A DNA stretch of 64,000 nucleotides. Source: Desulfonema magnum. Lineage in GTDB: Bacteria; Desulfobacterota; Desulfobacteria; Desulfobacterales; 4be13. The notes below the pieces were generated by a model, which was given only the letters and a program-made list of their open reading frames with translations, was not told the origin of the DNA and did not search any database. The position numbers were made by a program, and so were the translations under genes. Of this stretch, positions 41,137 through 51,800 are shown one piece after another. Positions within the stretch are counted from its first letter, which is position 1. Each line of letters opens with the position of its first letter. The stretch spans positions 6,407,633 through 6,471,632 of the forward strand of contig NZ_CP061800.1 of assembly GCF_017377395.1 (NCBI RefSeq). Direction: 5' to 3'.

Positions 41137-41717
41137 AAAAATTCAATAAAACAGGCATACTGTTTTTCTATACGGTGGTGATATGCCTCCACATTTTGGG
41201 AACCGAAGCCTTGGCCGCCGAAGAAGCAGGTAGTAGTTGGCGGGGGACCTATGATCTTATCATGCTGTGGCTCAATTTCGGGATCCTGGCTTTTGTATGC
41301 GTCAAATTCGGCAAAAAACCCCTCATGGACTTCCTGCATGGCAGAAAAAAGGAAGTGGCTGATGAAATCAGTCAGGTCGAAAAAGAGAAGGAACAGCTTG
41401 TTAATAAAATAAAAGAGACCTACAAAGTGCTGGATGAGAGCGAAGTCCAATTTTCAGAGCTGAAACAAAAGATTGTTAGTCAGGGTGAAAAGAAAAGGCA
41501 GAATATTATAGAAGATGCCCAGCGCCAGAGTCAGATTATGCTGGAAACATCAAAACAAAAAATAGGCAGCCAGATATTACAGGCAAAAAGTAAGTTCAGG
41601 TCAGAAATGATAGACGAGGCTGTTGCTTTGGCAACAGAAAGGCTGCCAAAAGAAATGAGTGACGAAGACGATCAGAAATTTGTGGAAGAATATATCACCA
41701 GTGCTTTCATGAAATAA
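41133..41717 (+). CDS. atpF: ATP synthase subunit b (second of pair)
   Basis: 194 residues. N-terminal signal-like segment ending ALAAEEAG, then a membrane helix (YDLIMLWLNFGILAFVCVKF) followed by KKPLMDFLHGRKKEVADEI and a long coiled-coil. The N-terminal signal-like region is common in b subunits of this lineage. It overlaps the preceding gene by 4 bp. It is the last gene of the operon: no delta, alpha, gamma, beta or epsilon gene follows before the terminator. Confidence 0.85.
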   Translation: MKKFNKTGILFFYTVVICLHILGTEALAAEEAGSSWRGTYDLIMLWLNFGILAFVCVKFGKKPLMDFLHGRKKEVADEISQVEKEKEQLVNKIKETYKVLDESEVQFSELKQKIVSQGEKKRQNIIEDAQRQSQIMLETSKQKIGSQILQAKSKFRSEMIDEAVALATERLPKEMSDEDDQKFVEEYITSAFMK

Positions 41718-41756
41718 CACTTTTATTTTATTGAAATTGAAAATGATGACAAACAA

Positions 41757-41790
41757 AAACCCGGCTGAATCAGAAGCCGGGTTTTTTTAT
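41757..41790 (+). terminator. Rho-independent terminator of the Fo operon
   Basis: AACCCGGCTGAATCAGAAGC closes on CCGGGTT followed by TTTTTATTTTT. Stem of AACCCGGCT/AGCCGGGTT about 40 bp after the last stop codon. Confidence 0.9.
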
Positions 41791-41831
41791 TTTTGAACAG
41801 ATACACTCGGGTTCCCTTTCTTTCGTGAGAA

Positions 41832-42104
41832 TTAATGAATGGAAATTCGTGATTCAAAGACAGACCCCCACAAACACAACATGCCTCCCAGTTCTTCTGA
41901 TGTCAGTTCCTGTTTTTCAGCCCGGACAAATTTCCGACATCCCTCACAGCCAAAAACGGTATTGGCCTGAGCCGCTTTATTCAGGCAGATATCGTAATTC
42001 CGGCAAAGATAATTTCTCATGGGAAGTTCAGCCATTTCGGAGAGTTCATTGGAAATAACCACATTGTCTGCTTCTTTTTTTGAAGTATATTGTCTTTTTC
42101 TCAT
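41832..42104 (-). CDS. Small Cys-rich hypothetical protein
   Basis: 90 residues, basic N-terminus (MRKRQYTSKKEAD) then PMRNYLCRNYDICLNKAAQ and NTVFGCEGCRKF. The C-x6-C and C-x2-C spacing suggests a metal-binding (zinc-ribbon-like) site. AGGGGAT precedes the ATG at 42104. The gene is convergent with the Fo operon, just past its terminator. Not recognised as a named family. Confidence 0.6.
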   Translation of the reverse strand: MRKRQYTSKKEADNVVISNELSEMAELPMRNYLCRNYDICLNKAAQANTVFGCEGCRKFVRAEKQELTSEELGGMLCLWGSVFESRISIH

Positions 42105-42406
42105 AATATCCCCTTTTTTTTACACACTGAAAAATTTATTTTTGATCATTCTGAAATGCTTTCCCCTTTTTGTTAACTTAATTTATAAAACAAAGGAATA
42201 ATATCGTCAATAAGGGAAAGCCGTATTCAGGGGGTGGGAATTTTCTACTTCAGGGTAAGCCTTTTTTGTATGGGTTATGACTTGGTGAATATCACCTGAA
42301 AGGGTGTGTTAAGCTGTTGCTTTTATTGGCTAATGCTTTGCAGAACAGAGTTTGCAATCCATAGAGACATCAAACTAAGAAATGAACCTTCTGATTTTAT
42401 ATGAAA

Positions 42407-42467
42407 GTGTCAGGTGTTAAGTGTTAGGTGTTAGGTGTTAGGTGTTAGGTGTTAGGTGTTAAGTATT
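42407..42467. repeat. GTTAGGT heptamer array
   Basis: About eight copies of GTGTTAG/GTTAGGT (period 7). Shorter runs of the same unit occur at 42536-42562 and 42777-42803, with the phrase CGTTGTGACCGGCAGGTCAT repeated at 42494 and 42736. The rest of 42105-42875 holds family A element A4 and no gene. Confidence 0.85.
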
Positions 42468-42576
42468 AGGAAAAACTATAAAACTTTCATGGTTCGTTGT
42501 GACCGGCAGGTCATGTCCGTTTATATGAAAAAGGTGTTAGGTGTTAAGTGTCAGGTGTTAGGAAAAATTACAAATT

Positions 42577-42725
42577 TTCAATGGATCGAAAAGTTTCCGG
42601 GACAAAAGGAGTGCAAAAATGAAGCGAACGCGGAATTTTTGCAAAAATTTCGCCTTCGCTTCATTTTTGCACTCCTCACAGTTGTTTTAAAACAGTATGT
42701 TACAAATTCTTTTCGATCTACTGAT
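42577..42725. repeat. Nested inverted repeat, family A, copy A4
   Basis: Outer arms ATGGATCGAAAAGTTT and TTCTTTTCGATCTACTGA. Inner palindrome GTGCAAAAATGAAGCGAACG with mate CGCTTCATTTTTGCAC and a central GCAAAAATTTCGCC. The inner part parallels copy A3 with different bases, so only the design is conserved. Confidence 0.75.
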
Positions 42726-42875
42726 TTTTCATCATTCGTTGTGACCGGCAGGTCATGTCCGTTTATATGAAAGTGTTATAGGTGTCAGGTGTTAGGTGTT
42801 AGGAAATGACGGCGATCAAACCGTTGAATGCGCTTTGCCCGCCCTGCATGGATCAGATGGCTGGTTTTTGAGGGG

Positions 42876-43361
42876 TCAGTCTTTGATAAGCGATTGTATA
42901 TCAGGATGATTTTTTATTGCTTTCAGAAATTGCATGGTCCGGTGATCAAGCCGTGATTTCACCAGTCTGAGGAGCCGTTGCGTAAAGATATATCCCATGG
43001 CGGGATCCTCGTCTAAAAGTTTCATGATTTTTTTACCTCTCACCGAAAAAATTTCGCAGGGTTCGGCACAAACTGCATCAGAAGTATAAAGGGGTTCATC
43101 AGCGAATACGGCTGACCAGCCAAAGGCATACCCCGGCTTTATTGATCCTACTGAAATAGCGATTTTATCAGACACTCTTTTTTCGAGAACTATTTTTCCC
43201 CTTCTCAGCATGTAAAATCTGTCTGCGTCTTCCTTTTCCCGGAACACCGTCTCTCCTTCGTCAAAGGTCAGCAGGTCTGTAATCGGAATCAGTTTCTCCA
43301 CCATATCATCTTTAAGATAACTTAACATGACAATTTTTTTTAAATCTTCTTTGAATAGCAT
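42876..43361 (-). CDS. Cyclic-nucleotide-binding domain protein
   Basis: About 161 residues. CNB fold: LLTFDEGETVFREKEDADRFYMLRRGKIVLEK, then SIKPGYAFGWSAVFADEPLYTSDAVCAEPCEIFSV. The phosphate-binding cassette (usual GExxxxxxxxR(S/T)) reads GWSAVFADEPLYTSD, so the Glu and Arg contacts are absent or moved and cAMP binding is doubtful. No DNA-binding domain follows. GGGGGG six nt upstream sets the ATG at 43361. Alone in its unit. Confidence 0.8.
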   Translation of the reverse strand: MLFKEDLKKIVMLSYLKDDMVEKLIPITDLLTFDEGETVFREKEDADRFYMLRRGKIVLEKRVSDKIAISVGSIKPGYAFGWSAVFADEPLYTSDAVCAEPCEIFSVRGKKIMKLLDEDPAMGYIFTQRLLRLVKSRLDHRTMQFLKAIKNHPDIQSLIKD

Positions 43362-44155
43362 ATATAACCCCCCAATTTTTATTAAGTCTATGCCTCCCAT
43401 AATCAGCAGATCAAAAAGGTTCGCAGTTCCGCGTTCAGGTGGTTCTTTTATATAAGCGGAAGTGTCTGTTTTTGGAACCGGTTCCGTGCAAAAGGAAACT
43501 TTTTACTGATGCTGACAAATTTTGCTGACAGGCAGGCCCGGATGACAGCGGTCCGTATCGCCGACAGTCCGGCAGAATCAGATGGCAGTGTTTGTCCGCC
43601 GAGAAATCCGAAAATTTTCTGATTTTTCAAATAAATTCAGATGATTTTTCCCCAAAATTCCATTGATCAGAACGCTTGCTGATTACTGACGTAGCACAGA
43701 TTTCAGAAAATGTCCAGCTTTAGAACATCTCCATGATTGTTTTCACCATCACCTTTCATTCGTGACTTGGCGAGTCGGCACAGCCTTTCAATGCAGAACA
43801 CCCGGATTACCTTAATTTCCACGGCAACCCGGCCGTCTTTTTGTTAAGAGCTGTGGCTTTCCGTCCGACAGGTTTGGCTTTGTCTTGTGATCTTGAATTA
43901 TCAAGGACAGTCGTGGCAAATTCAAAAAATTCGAGGTTTATGAAATCACTGTCTGGCAATTTAAAAAAATCCCTTTTCAATTGCAATAAAATAGGTTAGA
44001 TTCAGCAGATGGAAAAAAGCTTCAGTGATCTTGTTCCCACGCAAAGCGTGGGAACGAGAAAAAGGAATGAGGTCGTGTGTGAATTTTCCATCTGCTGAGA
44101 TTCATTCAGATGATATGCTTTAACACATAAATTAAAAACTCGGAATATAACTCCC
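43362..44155. other. Gene-free stretch with family A element A6
   Basis: About 800 bp with no convincing gene. 44001-44099 is a family A nested repeat: TTCAGCAGATGGAAAA and TTTTCCATCTGCTGA around TTCCCACGCAAAGCGTGGGA. TCAGCAGATCAAAAAGG at 43404 is a lone left arm. The minus strand at 43800-43960 has a short open stretch with KPVGRKATAL and TAGLPWKLR before a stop, perhaps an old transposase end, but I cannot name it. Confidence 0.55.
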
Positions 44156-46822
44156 ATGAAAAAAATATTATATCTCATTGACGGAACAGCCTATATTCAC
44201 CGGGCCTACCACGCCATCCGGGGGCTTACAAATTCAAGCGGACTTCCCACAAATGCGGTTCTCGGTTTCACCAAGATGCTTGTAAGGCTCATGGAAGATA
44301 AAAAGCCTGAATATATTGCCATGTTTTTTGACGCAAAAGGCAAGACGTTTCGCCATGATATTTATAACGATTACAAAGCCAACCGCCCTGCCATGCCGGA
44401 AGACATGGCCGTTCAGATCCCGTATATCAGGGAAATCGCCCAGGGCTTTAACATGCCGGTGATTGAAATGCCAGGATACGAAGCAGACGATCTTATCGGC
44501 ACCGTCGCAGACATGGCGGAAAAAGCCGGGTTTTCCGTGGTCATGGTCACAGGTGACAAGGATTTCCTTCAACTCGTAACAGATGCGGCGATTATCTGGG
44601 ACCCCCTGAAGGAAAAAATCAACGACATAAATACCATCCGGGAAACATTTGGCGTGGACCCGCAGCAGATGACTGATGTCATGGGGCTTTCCGGAGACAC
44701 ATCCGATAATATTCCCGGTGTTCCCGGGATTGGTCAGAAGACCGCACTTTCTCTGATTCAGAAGTTTGGGAGCATGGAAAAACTCTATGAACGAATCAGT
44801 GAAATTACAAAGAAAAAACAGCATGAGAATCTTGTGAAATACAAAGACCAGGCATTTCTCAGCCGAAAACTTGTGAAGATAGACAAAGCAGTTCCGCTGG
44901 CATTCGAACCGGAGAAGTTTAAGCGAAAAGACCCGGATGCGGCCAGACTGTCTGATTTGTTTAAGACATTAGAATTCAGCCAGTTTCTGAAAATCTTTCC
45001 GCAACCCTCTGATCTTTCCCAAAAGCGCTACAAGGGGATTTATGATATGGAGGCGCTGTCCGAACTCATCGCACAGCTTGAGGCCTCGGAAGTGTTCGCA
45101 CTTGACACGGAAACCACCTCGCAATATCCTATGAAAGCAAAATTGGTGGGCTTGTCATTCTCTCTGAAACCAAATGAGGCCTTTTATATTCCCTGCGCTC
45201 ATGATTACTTAGGTGTTCCTCTTCAACTGAGGCTTTCAGATGTTTTGGAACATCTGAGACCGCTGCTTGAAAATCCCAATATCGGAAAAATTGGGCAGAA
45301 CATCAAATATGACTGGATGGTGCTTGCCCGCCACGGAATACATCTCCGCGGGGTTGTGTCTGACACCATGATCGCATCCTATCTTCTGAATCCTTCAAAA
45401 CGGGCACATAATCTGGATCGGATCGCGCTGGATTTTCTGGATCACAAAAAAATCTCGTATGAGGAAGTTGTCGGGAAAAAAACATTTCCGTTCAGTCAGG
45501 TTCCTGTGGAAAAAGCGGTTCCATATGCGTGCGAAGATGCGGATATCACCCTTATGGCGCATCATGTTCTCAGACCTCAGTTGGAAACACTGGGTCTCAC
45601 ATCGCTTCTGGAAAAAGTGGAGATGCCTCTTGTTCCTGTTCTCATGAAAATGGAAATGCAGGGTATCTGTGTTGACAGACAACGGCTCCGTGATCTTTCA
45701 AAATCCTTTGAACACCAGTTGGAGAAGCTTGAGGATAAAATATATGCCATTGCCGGAGAAAAGTTCAACATCAAGTCCTCCCAGCAACTGGGACATATTC
45801 TTTTTGAAAAGCTGAAACTGCCGGTACAGAAAAAGACCAAAAAAAAGACCGGCTATTCCACAGATGTTGACGTTCTGACAACGCTCGCGGAAAACCATGA
45901 ACTCCCCGCGTTCATATTAAGACACCGCACTTTGGCAAAACTGAAATCCACTTATACAGATGCCCTGGTCAAGCTTGTCAATCCGGAGACCGGGCGTATC
46001 CACACCTCGTACAATCAGACGGTCACTGCAACGGGCCGCCTGAGCAGTTCTGATCCGAACCTTCAGAATATTCCCATCCGTGATGAGGAGGGGAGGGCCA
46101 TACGCAGCGCATTTGTTCCCCGGGAGGGATGGTCACTTCTTGCCGCAGATTATTCTCAGATTGAACTCCGCATTCTGGCCCATTGTTCAGATGATAAGAT
46201 ACTTTTACAATCTTTTAATGAGAATGAGGATATTCACACCCGCACTGCCACCGAGGTGTTTCAAATTTCTCATGACGCTGTCACTCCTGAACTCAGGCGA
46301 CAGGCCAAAGCCATAAATTTTGGCATCATTTATGGCATGGGCGCATACAGCCTTTCCAAGGAACTCGGTATCACCCGGAAAATGGCGAAAACCTATATTG
46401 AGAACTATTTTTCAAAATACAAAGGGGTGAAACAATTTACAGATCAGACCATCGAAGATGCCAAGAAAACCAGACAGACAAGCACGCTTTTAGGCAGAAT
46501 CCGCCTCCTGCCGGATATTAACAGCGCGAACAGAAATATACGCGGGTTTGCCGAGCGGATCGCAATTAATACGCCAATTCAGGGAACGGCCGCGGATCTC
46601 ATAAAAGTTGCCATGATTAATGTCAATGCCGCATTTGAAGAAAAAAAACTCAAATCCGCAATGCTTCTCTCCGTACATGACGAACTTGTGTTTGAAGTAC
46701 CGCCCGATGAACTCGACATGGTAAAAAAACTGGTGAGAGACATCATGGAAGGGGTCTGGGAACTGAATGTGCCACTCAAAGTGAATATGGAATGCGGGGA
46801 AAACTGGGCAGAGGCGCATTAG
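44156..46822 (+). CDS. polA: DNA polymerase I
   Basis: 888 residues, three domains: 5' nuclease (about 1-290; DGTAYIHRAYHA, GYEADDLIGT, VTGDKDFLQL), 3'-5' exonuclease (about 300-490; ALDTETTSQYP, IGQNIKYDWMVL, YACEDADIT, so proofreading residues are kept) and polymerase (about 500-888; motif A LAADYSQIELRILAH, motif B RRQAKAINFGIIYGM, motif C LLSVHDELVFEVP). It fills gaps and removes RNA primers. The stop codon is followed at once by a heptamer array. Confidence 0.96.
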   Translation: MKKILYLIDGTAYIHRAYHAIRGLTNSSGLPTNAVLGFTKMLVRLMEDKKPEYIAMFFDAKGKTFRHDIYNDYKANRPAMPEDMAVQIPYIREIAQGFNMPVIEMPGYEADDLIGTVADMAEKAGFSVVMVTGDKDFLQLVTDAAIIWDPLKEKINDINTIRETFGVDPQQMTDVMGLSGDTSDNIPGVPGIGQKTALSLIQKFGSMEKLYERISEITKKKQHENLVKYKDQAFLSRKLVKIDKAVPLAFEPEKFKRKDPDAARLSDLFKTLEFSQFLKIFPQPSDLSQKRYKGIYDMEALSELIAQLEASEVFALDTETTSQYPMKAKLVGLSFSLKPNEAFYIPCAHDYLGVPLQLRLSDVLEHLRPLLENPNIGKIGQNIKYDWMVLARHGIHLRGVVSDTMIASYLLNPSKRAHNLDRIALDFLDHKKISYEEVVGKKTFPFSQVPVEKAVPYACEDADITLMAHHVLRPQLETLGLTSLLEKVEMPLVPVLMKMEMQGICVDRQRLRDLSKSFEHQLEKLEDKIYAIAGEKFNIKSSQQLGHILFEKLKLPVQKKTKKKTGYSTDVDVLTTLAENHELPAFILRHRTLAKLKSTYTDALVKLVNPETGRIHTSYNQTVTATGRLSSSDPNLQNIPIRDEEGRAIRSAFVPREGWSLLAADYSQIELRILAHCSDDKILLQSFNENEDIHTRTATEVFQISHDAVTPELRRQAKAINFGIIYGMGAYSLSKELGITRKMAKTYIENYFSKYKGVKQFTDQTIEDAKKTRQTSTLLGRIRLLPDINSANRNIRGFAERIAINTPIQGTAADLIKVAMINVNAAFEEKKLKSAMLLSVHDELVFEVPPDELDMVKKLVRDIMEGVWELNVPLKVNMECGENWAEAH

Positions 46823-46980
46823 GAATTGATAATTGATAATTGATAATTGGTAATTGGTAATTGGTAATTGGTAATTGGTAATTGGTAATTGGTAATTGGT
46901 AATTGGTAATTGGTAATTGGTAATTGGTAATTGATAATTGGTAATTGGTAATTGATAATTGATAATTGATAATTGATAAT
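46822..46980. repeat. TTGGTAA/TTGATAA heptamer array after polA
   Basis: About 22 copies with period 7, alternating only between G and A at one position, starting one base into the polA stop codon (TAG GAATTGATAATTG). It fills most of the 236-bp gap to the protease gene. The units read as minus-strand ITNYQLP peptide repeats, which are not genes. Confidence 0.95.
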
Positions 46981-47058
46981 GTGGTGCAATCAGTAAAGGT
47001 TTCGGACGGGGTTGCAAACCCCGTCCGGCAAAGGACGCTGAAATCGGAGAGAAAAAAT

Positions 47059-47754
47059 ATGTGGAAACGATTCTGGGCAATTCTGGGCTTACTCATCATG
47101 GGAGGAATGGTATTAAACCGGTATGTGCCGGAACCTGTGACTTTAAAAGATGATATGCCAACGATTTCGCATGCATTTGTATTGCTGCTTTTACTCAGCT
47201 ATTTAGGGGCCAGATCATGGGCGTATTTCAGCGGTTCGGAAATGCGGCGAATCATCAAATATGCGGTGATATGGCTCGGCATTTTTTTAGCGGTCGCGGT
47301 TGCCCACAGCTATCGCTTTGAACTGGCTCAGGTAAAAAACAAAGTTCTCGCAAATTTGTTTCCGGGAACAAGTTTGGAGAAGAGCCCGGGCACCCTGAGT
47401 TTTCAAATCTCGCCGAACGGACATTTTTATATCAGAGCCTTTGTTAATGGCATCCCCGTCCGATTCCTCGCAGACACCGGTGCAAGCGACATTGTGATCA
47501 CCCGAAAAGCAGCCAGACGACTGGGGTTCAATACAGATGAGCTTACTTTTGACCGCATTTATCAGACAGCAAACGGCATGGGGCGGGGAGCGTCTGTCCG
47601 GCTGAGAGATATGAAAGTCGGCGAACTCCGGCTTACAAACATCAGGGCATCCGTCAACGAAGCACCGATGAACACCTCTCTTTTAGGGATGCGTTTTTTT
47701 AATCGTCTCAAGGGGTACAAAGTGAATAGCGGAGTGCTGACGTTGTATTATTAA
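47059..47754 (+). CDS. Membrane-anchored retropepsin-like aspartic protease
   Basis: 231 residues. Three hydrophobic segments (FWAILGLLIMGGMVL, HAFVLLLLLSYLG, AVIWLGIFLAVAVA) then a clan AA protease domain: GHFYIRAFVNGIPVRFLADTGASDIVI with the catalytic DTGAS, then a substrate-flap-like region and NTSLLGMRFFNRLKGYKV. It matches the TIGR02281 type of bacterial single-domain aspartic proteases, which would dimerise with the active site in the periplasm. Start at 47059 chosen for GGAGAG upstream; the longer frame begins inside the heptamers. Confidence 0.82.
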   Translation: MWKRFWAILGLLIMGGMVLNRYVPEPVTLKDDMPTISHAFVLLLLLSYLGARSWAYFSGSEMRRIIKYAVIWLGIFLAVAVAHSYRFELAQVKNKVLANLFPGTSLEKSPGTLSFQISPNGHFYIRAFVNGIPVRFLADTGASDIVITRKAARRLGFNTDELTFDRIYQTANGMGRGASVRLRDMKVGELRLTNIRASVNEAPMNTSLLGMRFFNRLKGYKVNSGVLTLYY

Positions 47755-47815
47755 CGCCATGAAAACAGTCTCAAACCAGCTATTCACAGTGCGCTTGAAC
47801 GCACTTTGGCTATCG

Positions 47816-47845
47816 GCCGGGAGATTGATCTCCCGGGTTTTATTT
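47816..47845 (+). terminator. Rho-independent terminator after the protease gene
   Basis: CCGGGAGATTGATCTCCCGG followed by GTTTTATTT. It lies at the convergent junction with the HD-GYP gene. Confidence 0.75.
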
Positions 47846-48842
47846 AATCTTTGAATTTTTCGTAAATCTGAATAAATTTTTTCTCACAGGACAAAAAAGC
47901 ATCCACCACCACTGGATCAAAATGTGTCCCGCTGTCCCCTGTTATTATGGATTTGCTCTTATCGTGGGAAAAAGCGTCTTTATATACCCTTTTGCTGACA
48001 AGTGCGTCATACACATCTGCAAGAGCCACGATGCGTGCGGAAAGCGGAATATTTTCTCCGCTGAGACCGTCAGGATATCCTTTTCCATCAAATCGTTCAT
48101 GATGTGACCGGGCAATTTCAGCACTCATCCGCAGATATTCTGCTTTGGGATATTTATTCAGAGCATCATTCAGGGTCTCAAATCCGATAATCGTATGGCT
48201 TTTCATGGCCTCAAATTCTTCATCAGTCAGACGCCCCGGTTTAAGCAGGATATGGTCACGTATGCCCACTTTGCCAATATCATGCAAAGGACTGGTCAGG
48301 AAAATATTTTCTATAAATAAATTGTCAATCTTATGAGAGCCATTATCTGATAGGGCTAAGGCTTCTGCCACAGTCTTTGAATAAAAACGCACCCGTTCCA
48401 GATGATTTCCTGTCTCGGAATCACGGGACTCGGCAAGTTTGGCTAAGGAAAAGATGACGATATCTCTTGTCTCAAATCCTAATATTCTTTGTCCTGATCT
48501 GATCCTTACGGCCAGTTCCTCCTTTACAAAAGGTTTTGAAATAAAATCATCTGCCCCCGCGTCCATGCCGGTCACCATGTCATTTACTTCCTGTTTTGCT
48601 GTCACCATGATCAGATAGGTGTAGCGGCTTCCCTCAGACTCTCTTATTTTCCTGCACAAATCCGGCCCGTCCATTCCCGGCATCATCCAATCTGTAATAA
48701 CCATCCGGGTTCTCTCGTTTTTCCAGATTTCCCATGCCTCTGTTCCGTGTTTGGCGACAAGGATTTCATGCCCCAGACTCCTGAGCAGTTTTTCCATCTT
48801 TTTTCGGCTTACCAGTTCGTCTTCTGCTATCAAGATTTTCAT
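47844..48842 (-). CDS. HD-GYP response regulator (c-di-GMP phosphodiesterase)
   Basis: About 332 residues. Receiver 1-120 with intact acids (ILIAEDE), phospho-acceptor in MVITDWMMPGMDG, Thr in VTAKQ and Lys in ISKPF. HD-GYP domain follows: SPLHDIGKVGIRDHILLKPGRL (HD and GxxxHDxGK), HHERFDGKGYPDGLSG (GYP) and DVYDALVSKRVYK. All expected metal ligands are present, so it should cleave cyclic di-GMP when activated. The start at 48842 follows AAAGGATG. It lies downstream of, and on the same strand as, the giant hybrid kinase, with 31 bp between: a likely pair. Confidence 0.92.
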   Translation of the reverse strand: MKILIAEDELVSRKKMEKLLRSLGHEILVAKHGTEAWEIWKNERTRMVITDWMMPGMDGPDLCRKIRESEGSRYTYLIMVTAKQEVNDMVTGMDAGADDFISKPFVKEELAVRIRSGQRILGFETRDIVIFSLAKLAESRDSETGNHLERVRFYSKTVAEALALSDNGSHKIDNLFIENIFLTSPLHDIGKVGIRDHILLKPGRLTDEEFEAMKSHTIIGFETLNDALNKYPKAEYLRMSAEIARSHHERFDGKGYPDGLSGENIPLSARIVALADVYDALVSKRVYKDAFSHDKSKSIITGDSGTHFDPVVVDAFLSCEKKFIQIYEKFKD

Positions 48843-48873
48843 AGAAATCACATCCTTTGTCTGTTATCAGGTA

Positions 48874-51800
48874 TCAGATTGTATGATACTTATTTTCTTT
48901 TATATAAGCCTCTAAACGATAAAATTTTTTTTCAAGTCTTTCAAGAATATCAACGGCTTGTCCCAATTCGCCTGATTTTCCGATGTGTTCAAGATCAGAA
49001 GCGGTTTTGGAAAGGCTGTCCGCAGTCAGGTTTGCGGATCCTCCTTTTATGGAATGTGCTTCCCTGCTGACCAGTTCGGCATCTCCGAGAGATATGGCCT
49101 GGCGTATGGTTTCAATTTGCCCCCTGATATTCCTCACAAATCCGTCCAAAACCTCTGCCAAAAATTCCGTATCCCCCTCAAATTCCGCCAAAGCCTTTTC
49201 AAAATTCATTGGTGACGCGTCTTCAGATTCAGGAGACAATACACACGGAACAGGGACTAATTTCACATCCCGTATTCCGCATTCCTCATCTGGCTGAATC
49301 CATTTTTGCACCATGTCAAGAAGCGCTTTCCGTTTTAAAGGCTTGGCAATATAATCGTCCATTCCCGCGTCCATGCACATCGCTTTGCATCCCTTTATCG
49401 CGTGGGCTGTCATGGCGATAATGGGAATCCGGCCCGGGTTATAAACATGAGCAGCTTCTCTTTTATCCTGCATCTCAAATTCCAAATCCCGAATGCGTCT
49501 TACCGCCTCATAGCCGTCCACCAGCGGCATCTGCACATCCATCAGGATAAGGTCATAATGCTGTCGCTTATAGGCTTCGACCGCCTCCCTGCCGTTCTTT
49601 GCCAGATCAACACTGTACCCTGCCTTACTCAGATTCTTTATGGCGATCTGCTGATTGGTGGGGTAGTCCTCGGCCAGAAGGATCCGGCCTTTTTTAATAG
49701 CATCCCTGGCAGAAATATCATCTGATGAACCATTATCATTGAAACTCATGCCCGGGCCCCTCTCTTCATCTGAATCCATATCCGGGCCAAAACCTGAAAC
49801 AGACTTCATTGTCTTGTACAGTTCATTCCATCTGACTGGTCTGGCGAGACATCCCTCAATTCCCATTTTATCACAACACTTACGGTTTTCTTTTTTATTT
49901 CCGGCGGATGTGAGTATTATAACCGGGACATTTGCGAGTTCAGGTAAGGTTCTGATCTTCCTGGCCAGATCAAAACCGTTCATATCAGGCAGTCGCAGAC
50001 CAGTAAAAATCAGGTCAAAAGGCTCTCCGGATGAAACAGATGCTTCTGAAACTGCCAAAGCTTCTTTCCCATCAGAGACTTCCGCAGGTTTGCAGCCCCA
50101 GTATTGAAAATATTCCCTGAGAATAAAACGGCTGGTCCGGGCATTATCCGCTATCAGTACCTTTAAGTCATACAAATCAGGGTCATGCCCTGCCGAGGGA
50201 GTTCCTGCCACATTGTTCAGCCCTGTTTGTTTGGTAAAAACAATGGTAAACCAGAAGAGGCTGCCCTTTCCCTCCTCGCTTTCCATACCAATTTCTCCTC
50301 CCATGAATTCTGCCAATTGTCTGGATATGGTGGTTCCCAACCCGATGCCTCCGTATTTTCGGGTTGTTGAACTGTCTGACTGGGTGAAACTGTTAAAAAT
50401 CAGCGGTTGTTTGTTTTTTGGTATTCCGATCCCTGTGTCTTTTATGGAAAAGCGGATTCTGATCTTATCGTCAGAATCTTCAGCTAGTTCCGTTCTTATG
50501 GAAACTTCACCTTTTTGTGTAAATTTTAAGGCGTTGCCCGCAAGTTTTCTCAGTATTTGCTCCACCCGTTCCGGGTCGCCGATTAACCGGGACGGAATAT
50601 CAGGAGAAAAAAAGGAAAAGAACTCCAGTTCTTTTTGTTCTGCTTCCATGGCAAACCTGTCAGCCAAATTTTCAACCAGGTCTCTCAGATCAAAAGGGAC
50701 ATCCTCAAGTTCAAGCATCCCGGCCTCTGTTCTGGAAAAATCGAAAATATCATTGACAAGACCGAGCAGGGATTCAGCTTCTGTGATAATTGTATGGAAG
50801 ATATGTTTCTGATTGTCAGACAGATTGTTGTCCAAACCCAGCTCTGACATGCCGATGATTCCGTTCAGCGGTGTTTTTATTTCATGGCTTATGGTTGCAA
50901 CAAATTCGCTCTTTGCAATTGAAACCATTTCCGCTTTTGTTGCGATTTCATTGGCTCTGGCAATGGCAAATTCGAGGTTTTTATTCACTTCCATCAGTTC
51001 CTGATTAACGGTCTCAGCCGCTTTTTTTGCGGTTTGCAGTCTTTCCTCAACTGTTTCTTTCTGGTGAATTTCTTCCAAAAGCCGGCTGATGGCTTTTCTG
51101 AGTTCCAGCGTGTGTTCCTCGACCAGTTCTTCCAGATGGTTCCTGTGCTTTTGTAACTCCTCTTCCTGGGAGGCTGCCACCTTAATCTTGTCTTCAAGGC
51201 TTGTCTGAAACGTTACAAGCTGCTGATTGTTCTTTTCAAGGGTGTCCAGCATCTCATTGAATGTCTTTCCCAACTGAATCATCTCATCTTCTTTGTCACC
51301 GGGAAAATCAAAACGTGCGTCCGTGTTTCCTGTTTTAATTTCCTGTGTCACGACAAACAGCGCGTTTGCGGGCCGGATGATTTTACGCATTATCAGAAAA
51401 AGGACAGCCATAAGAACCATGATACTCAGACTCATGGAAATCAGAAAAAACTGAAACATAAGATGCCAGCCGTCTTTCGCGGCCCTGAATTCATCTGTTA
51501 AAAGCGATTCGGTATTTTGAGAAATATCTGAAAAAAGGTCTGTGATCCGCGTACTGATATCATGAAATTGTTCGTCCGTATTTCGGATGGTTTTTTCAAG
51601 CGAAAAGTCCTGCTTAACTAACTCTTTGTAAGTGTTCATACATTCTTTCATACGGGTATCTGTCATATTTGTCCGGAAGAACTCGTGATCCAGGTCCCCC
51701 ATGATTTTTTTGACGGACTGATATTCTGAGGCTCCGGGAGTATCCAGGTAACTTGTATGGAAATGGGTCAGATCAAAAAGAAGTTTTAAAAGATTTGTCT

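Noticed and set aside
43800-43960. Possible transposase C-terminus on the minus strand (KPVGRKATAL, TAGLPWKLR)
   Set aside because: Too short and without any catalytic motif; kept only as a remark in the intergenic entry.
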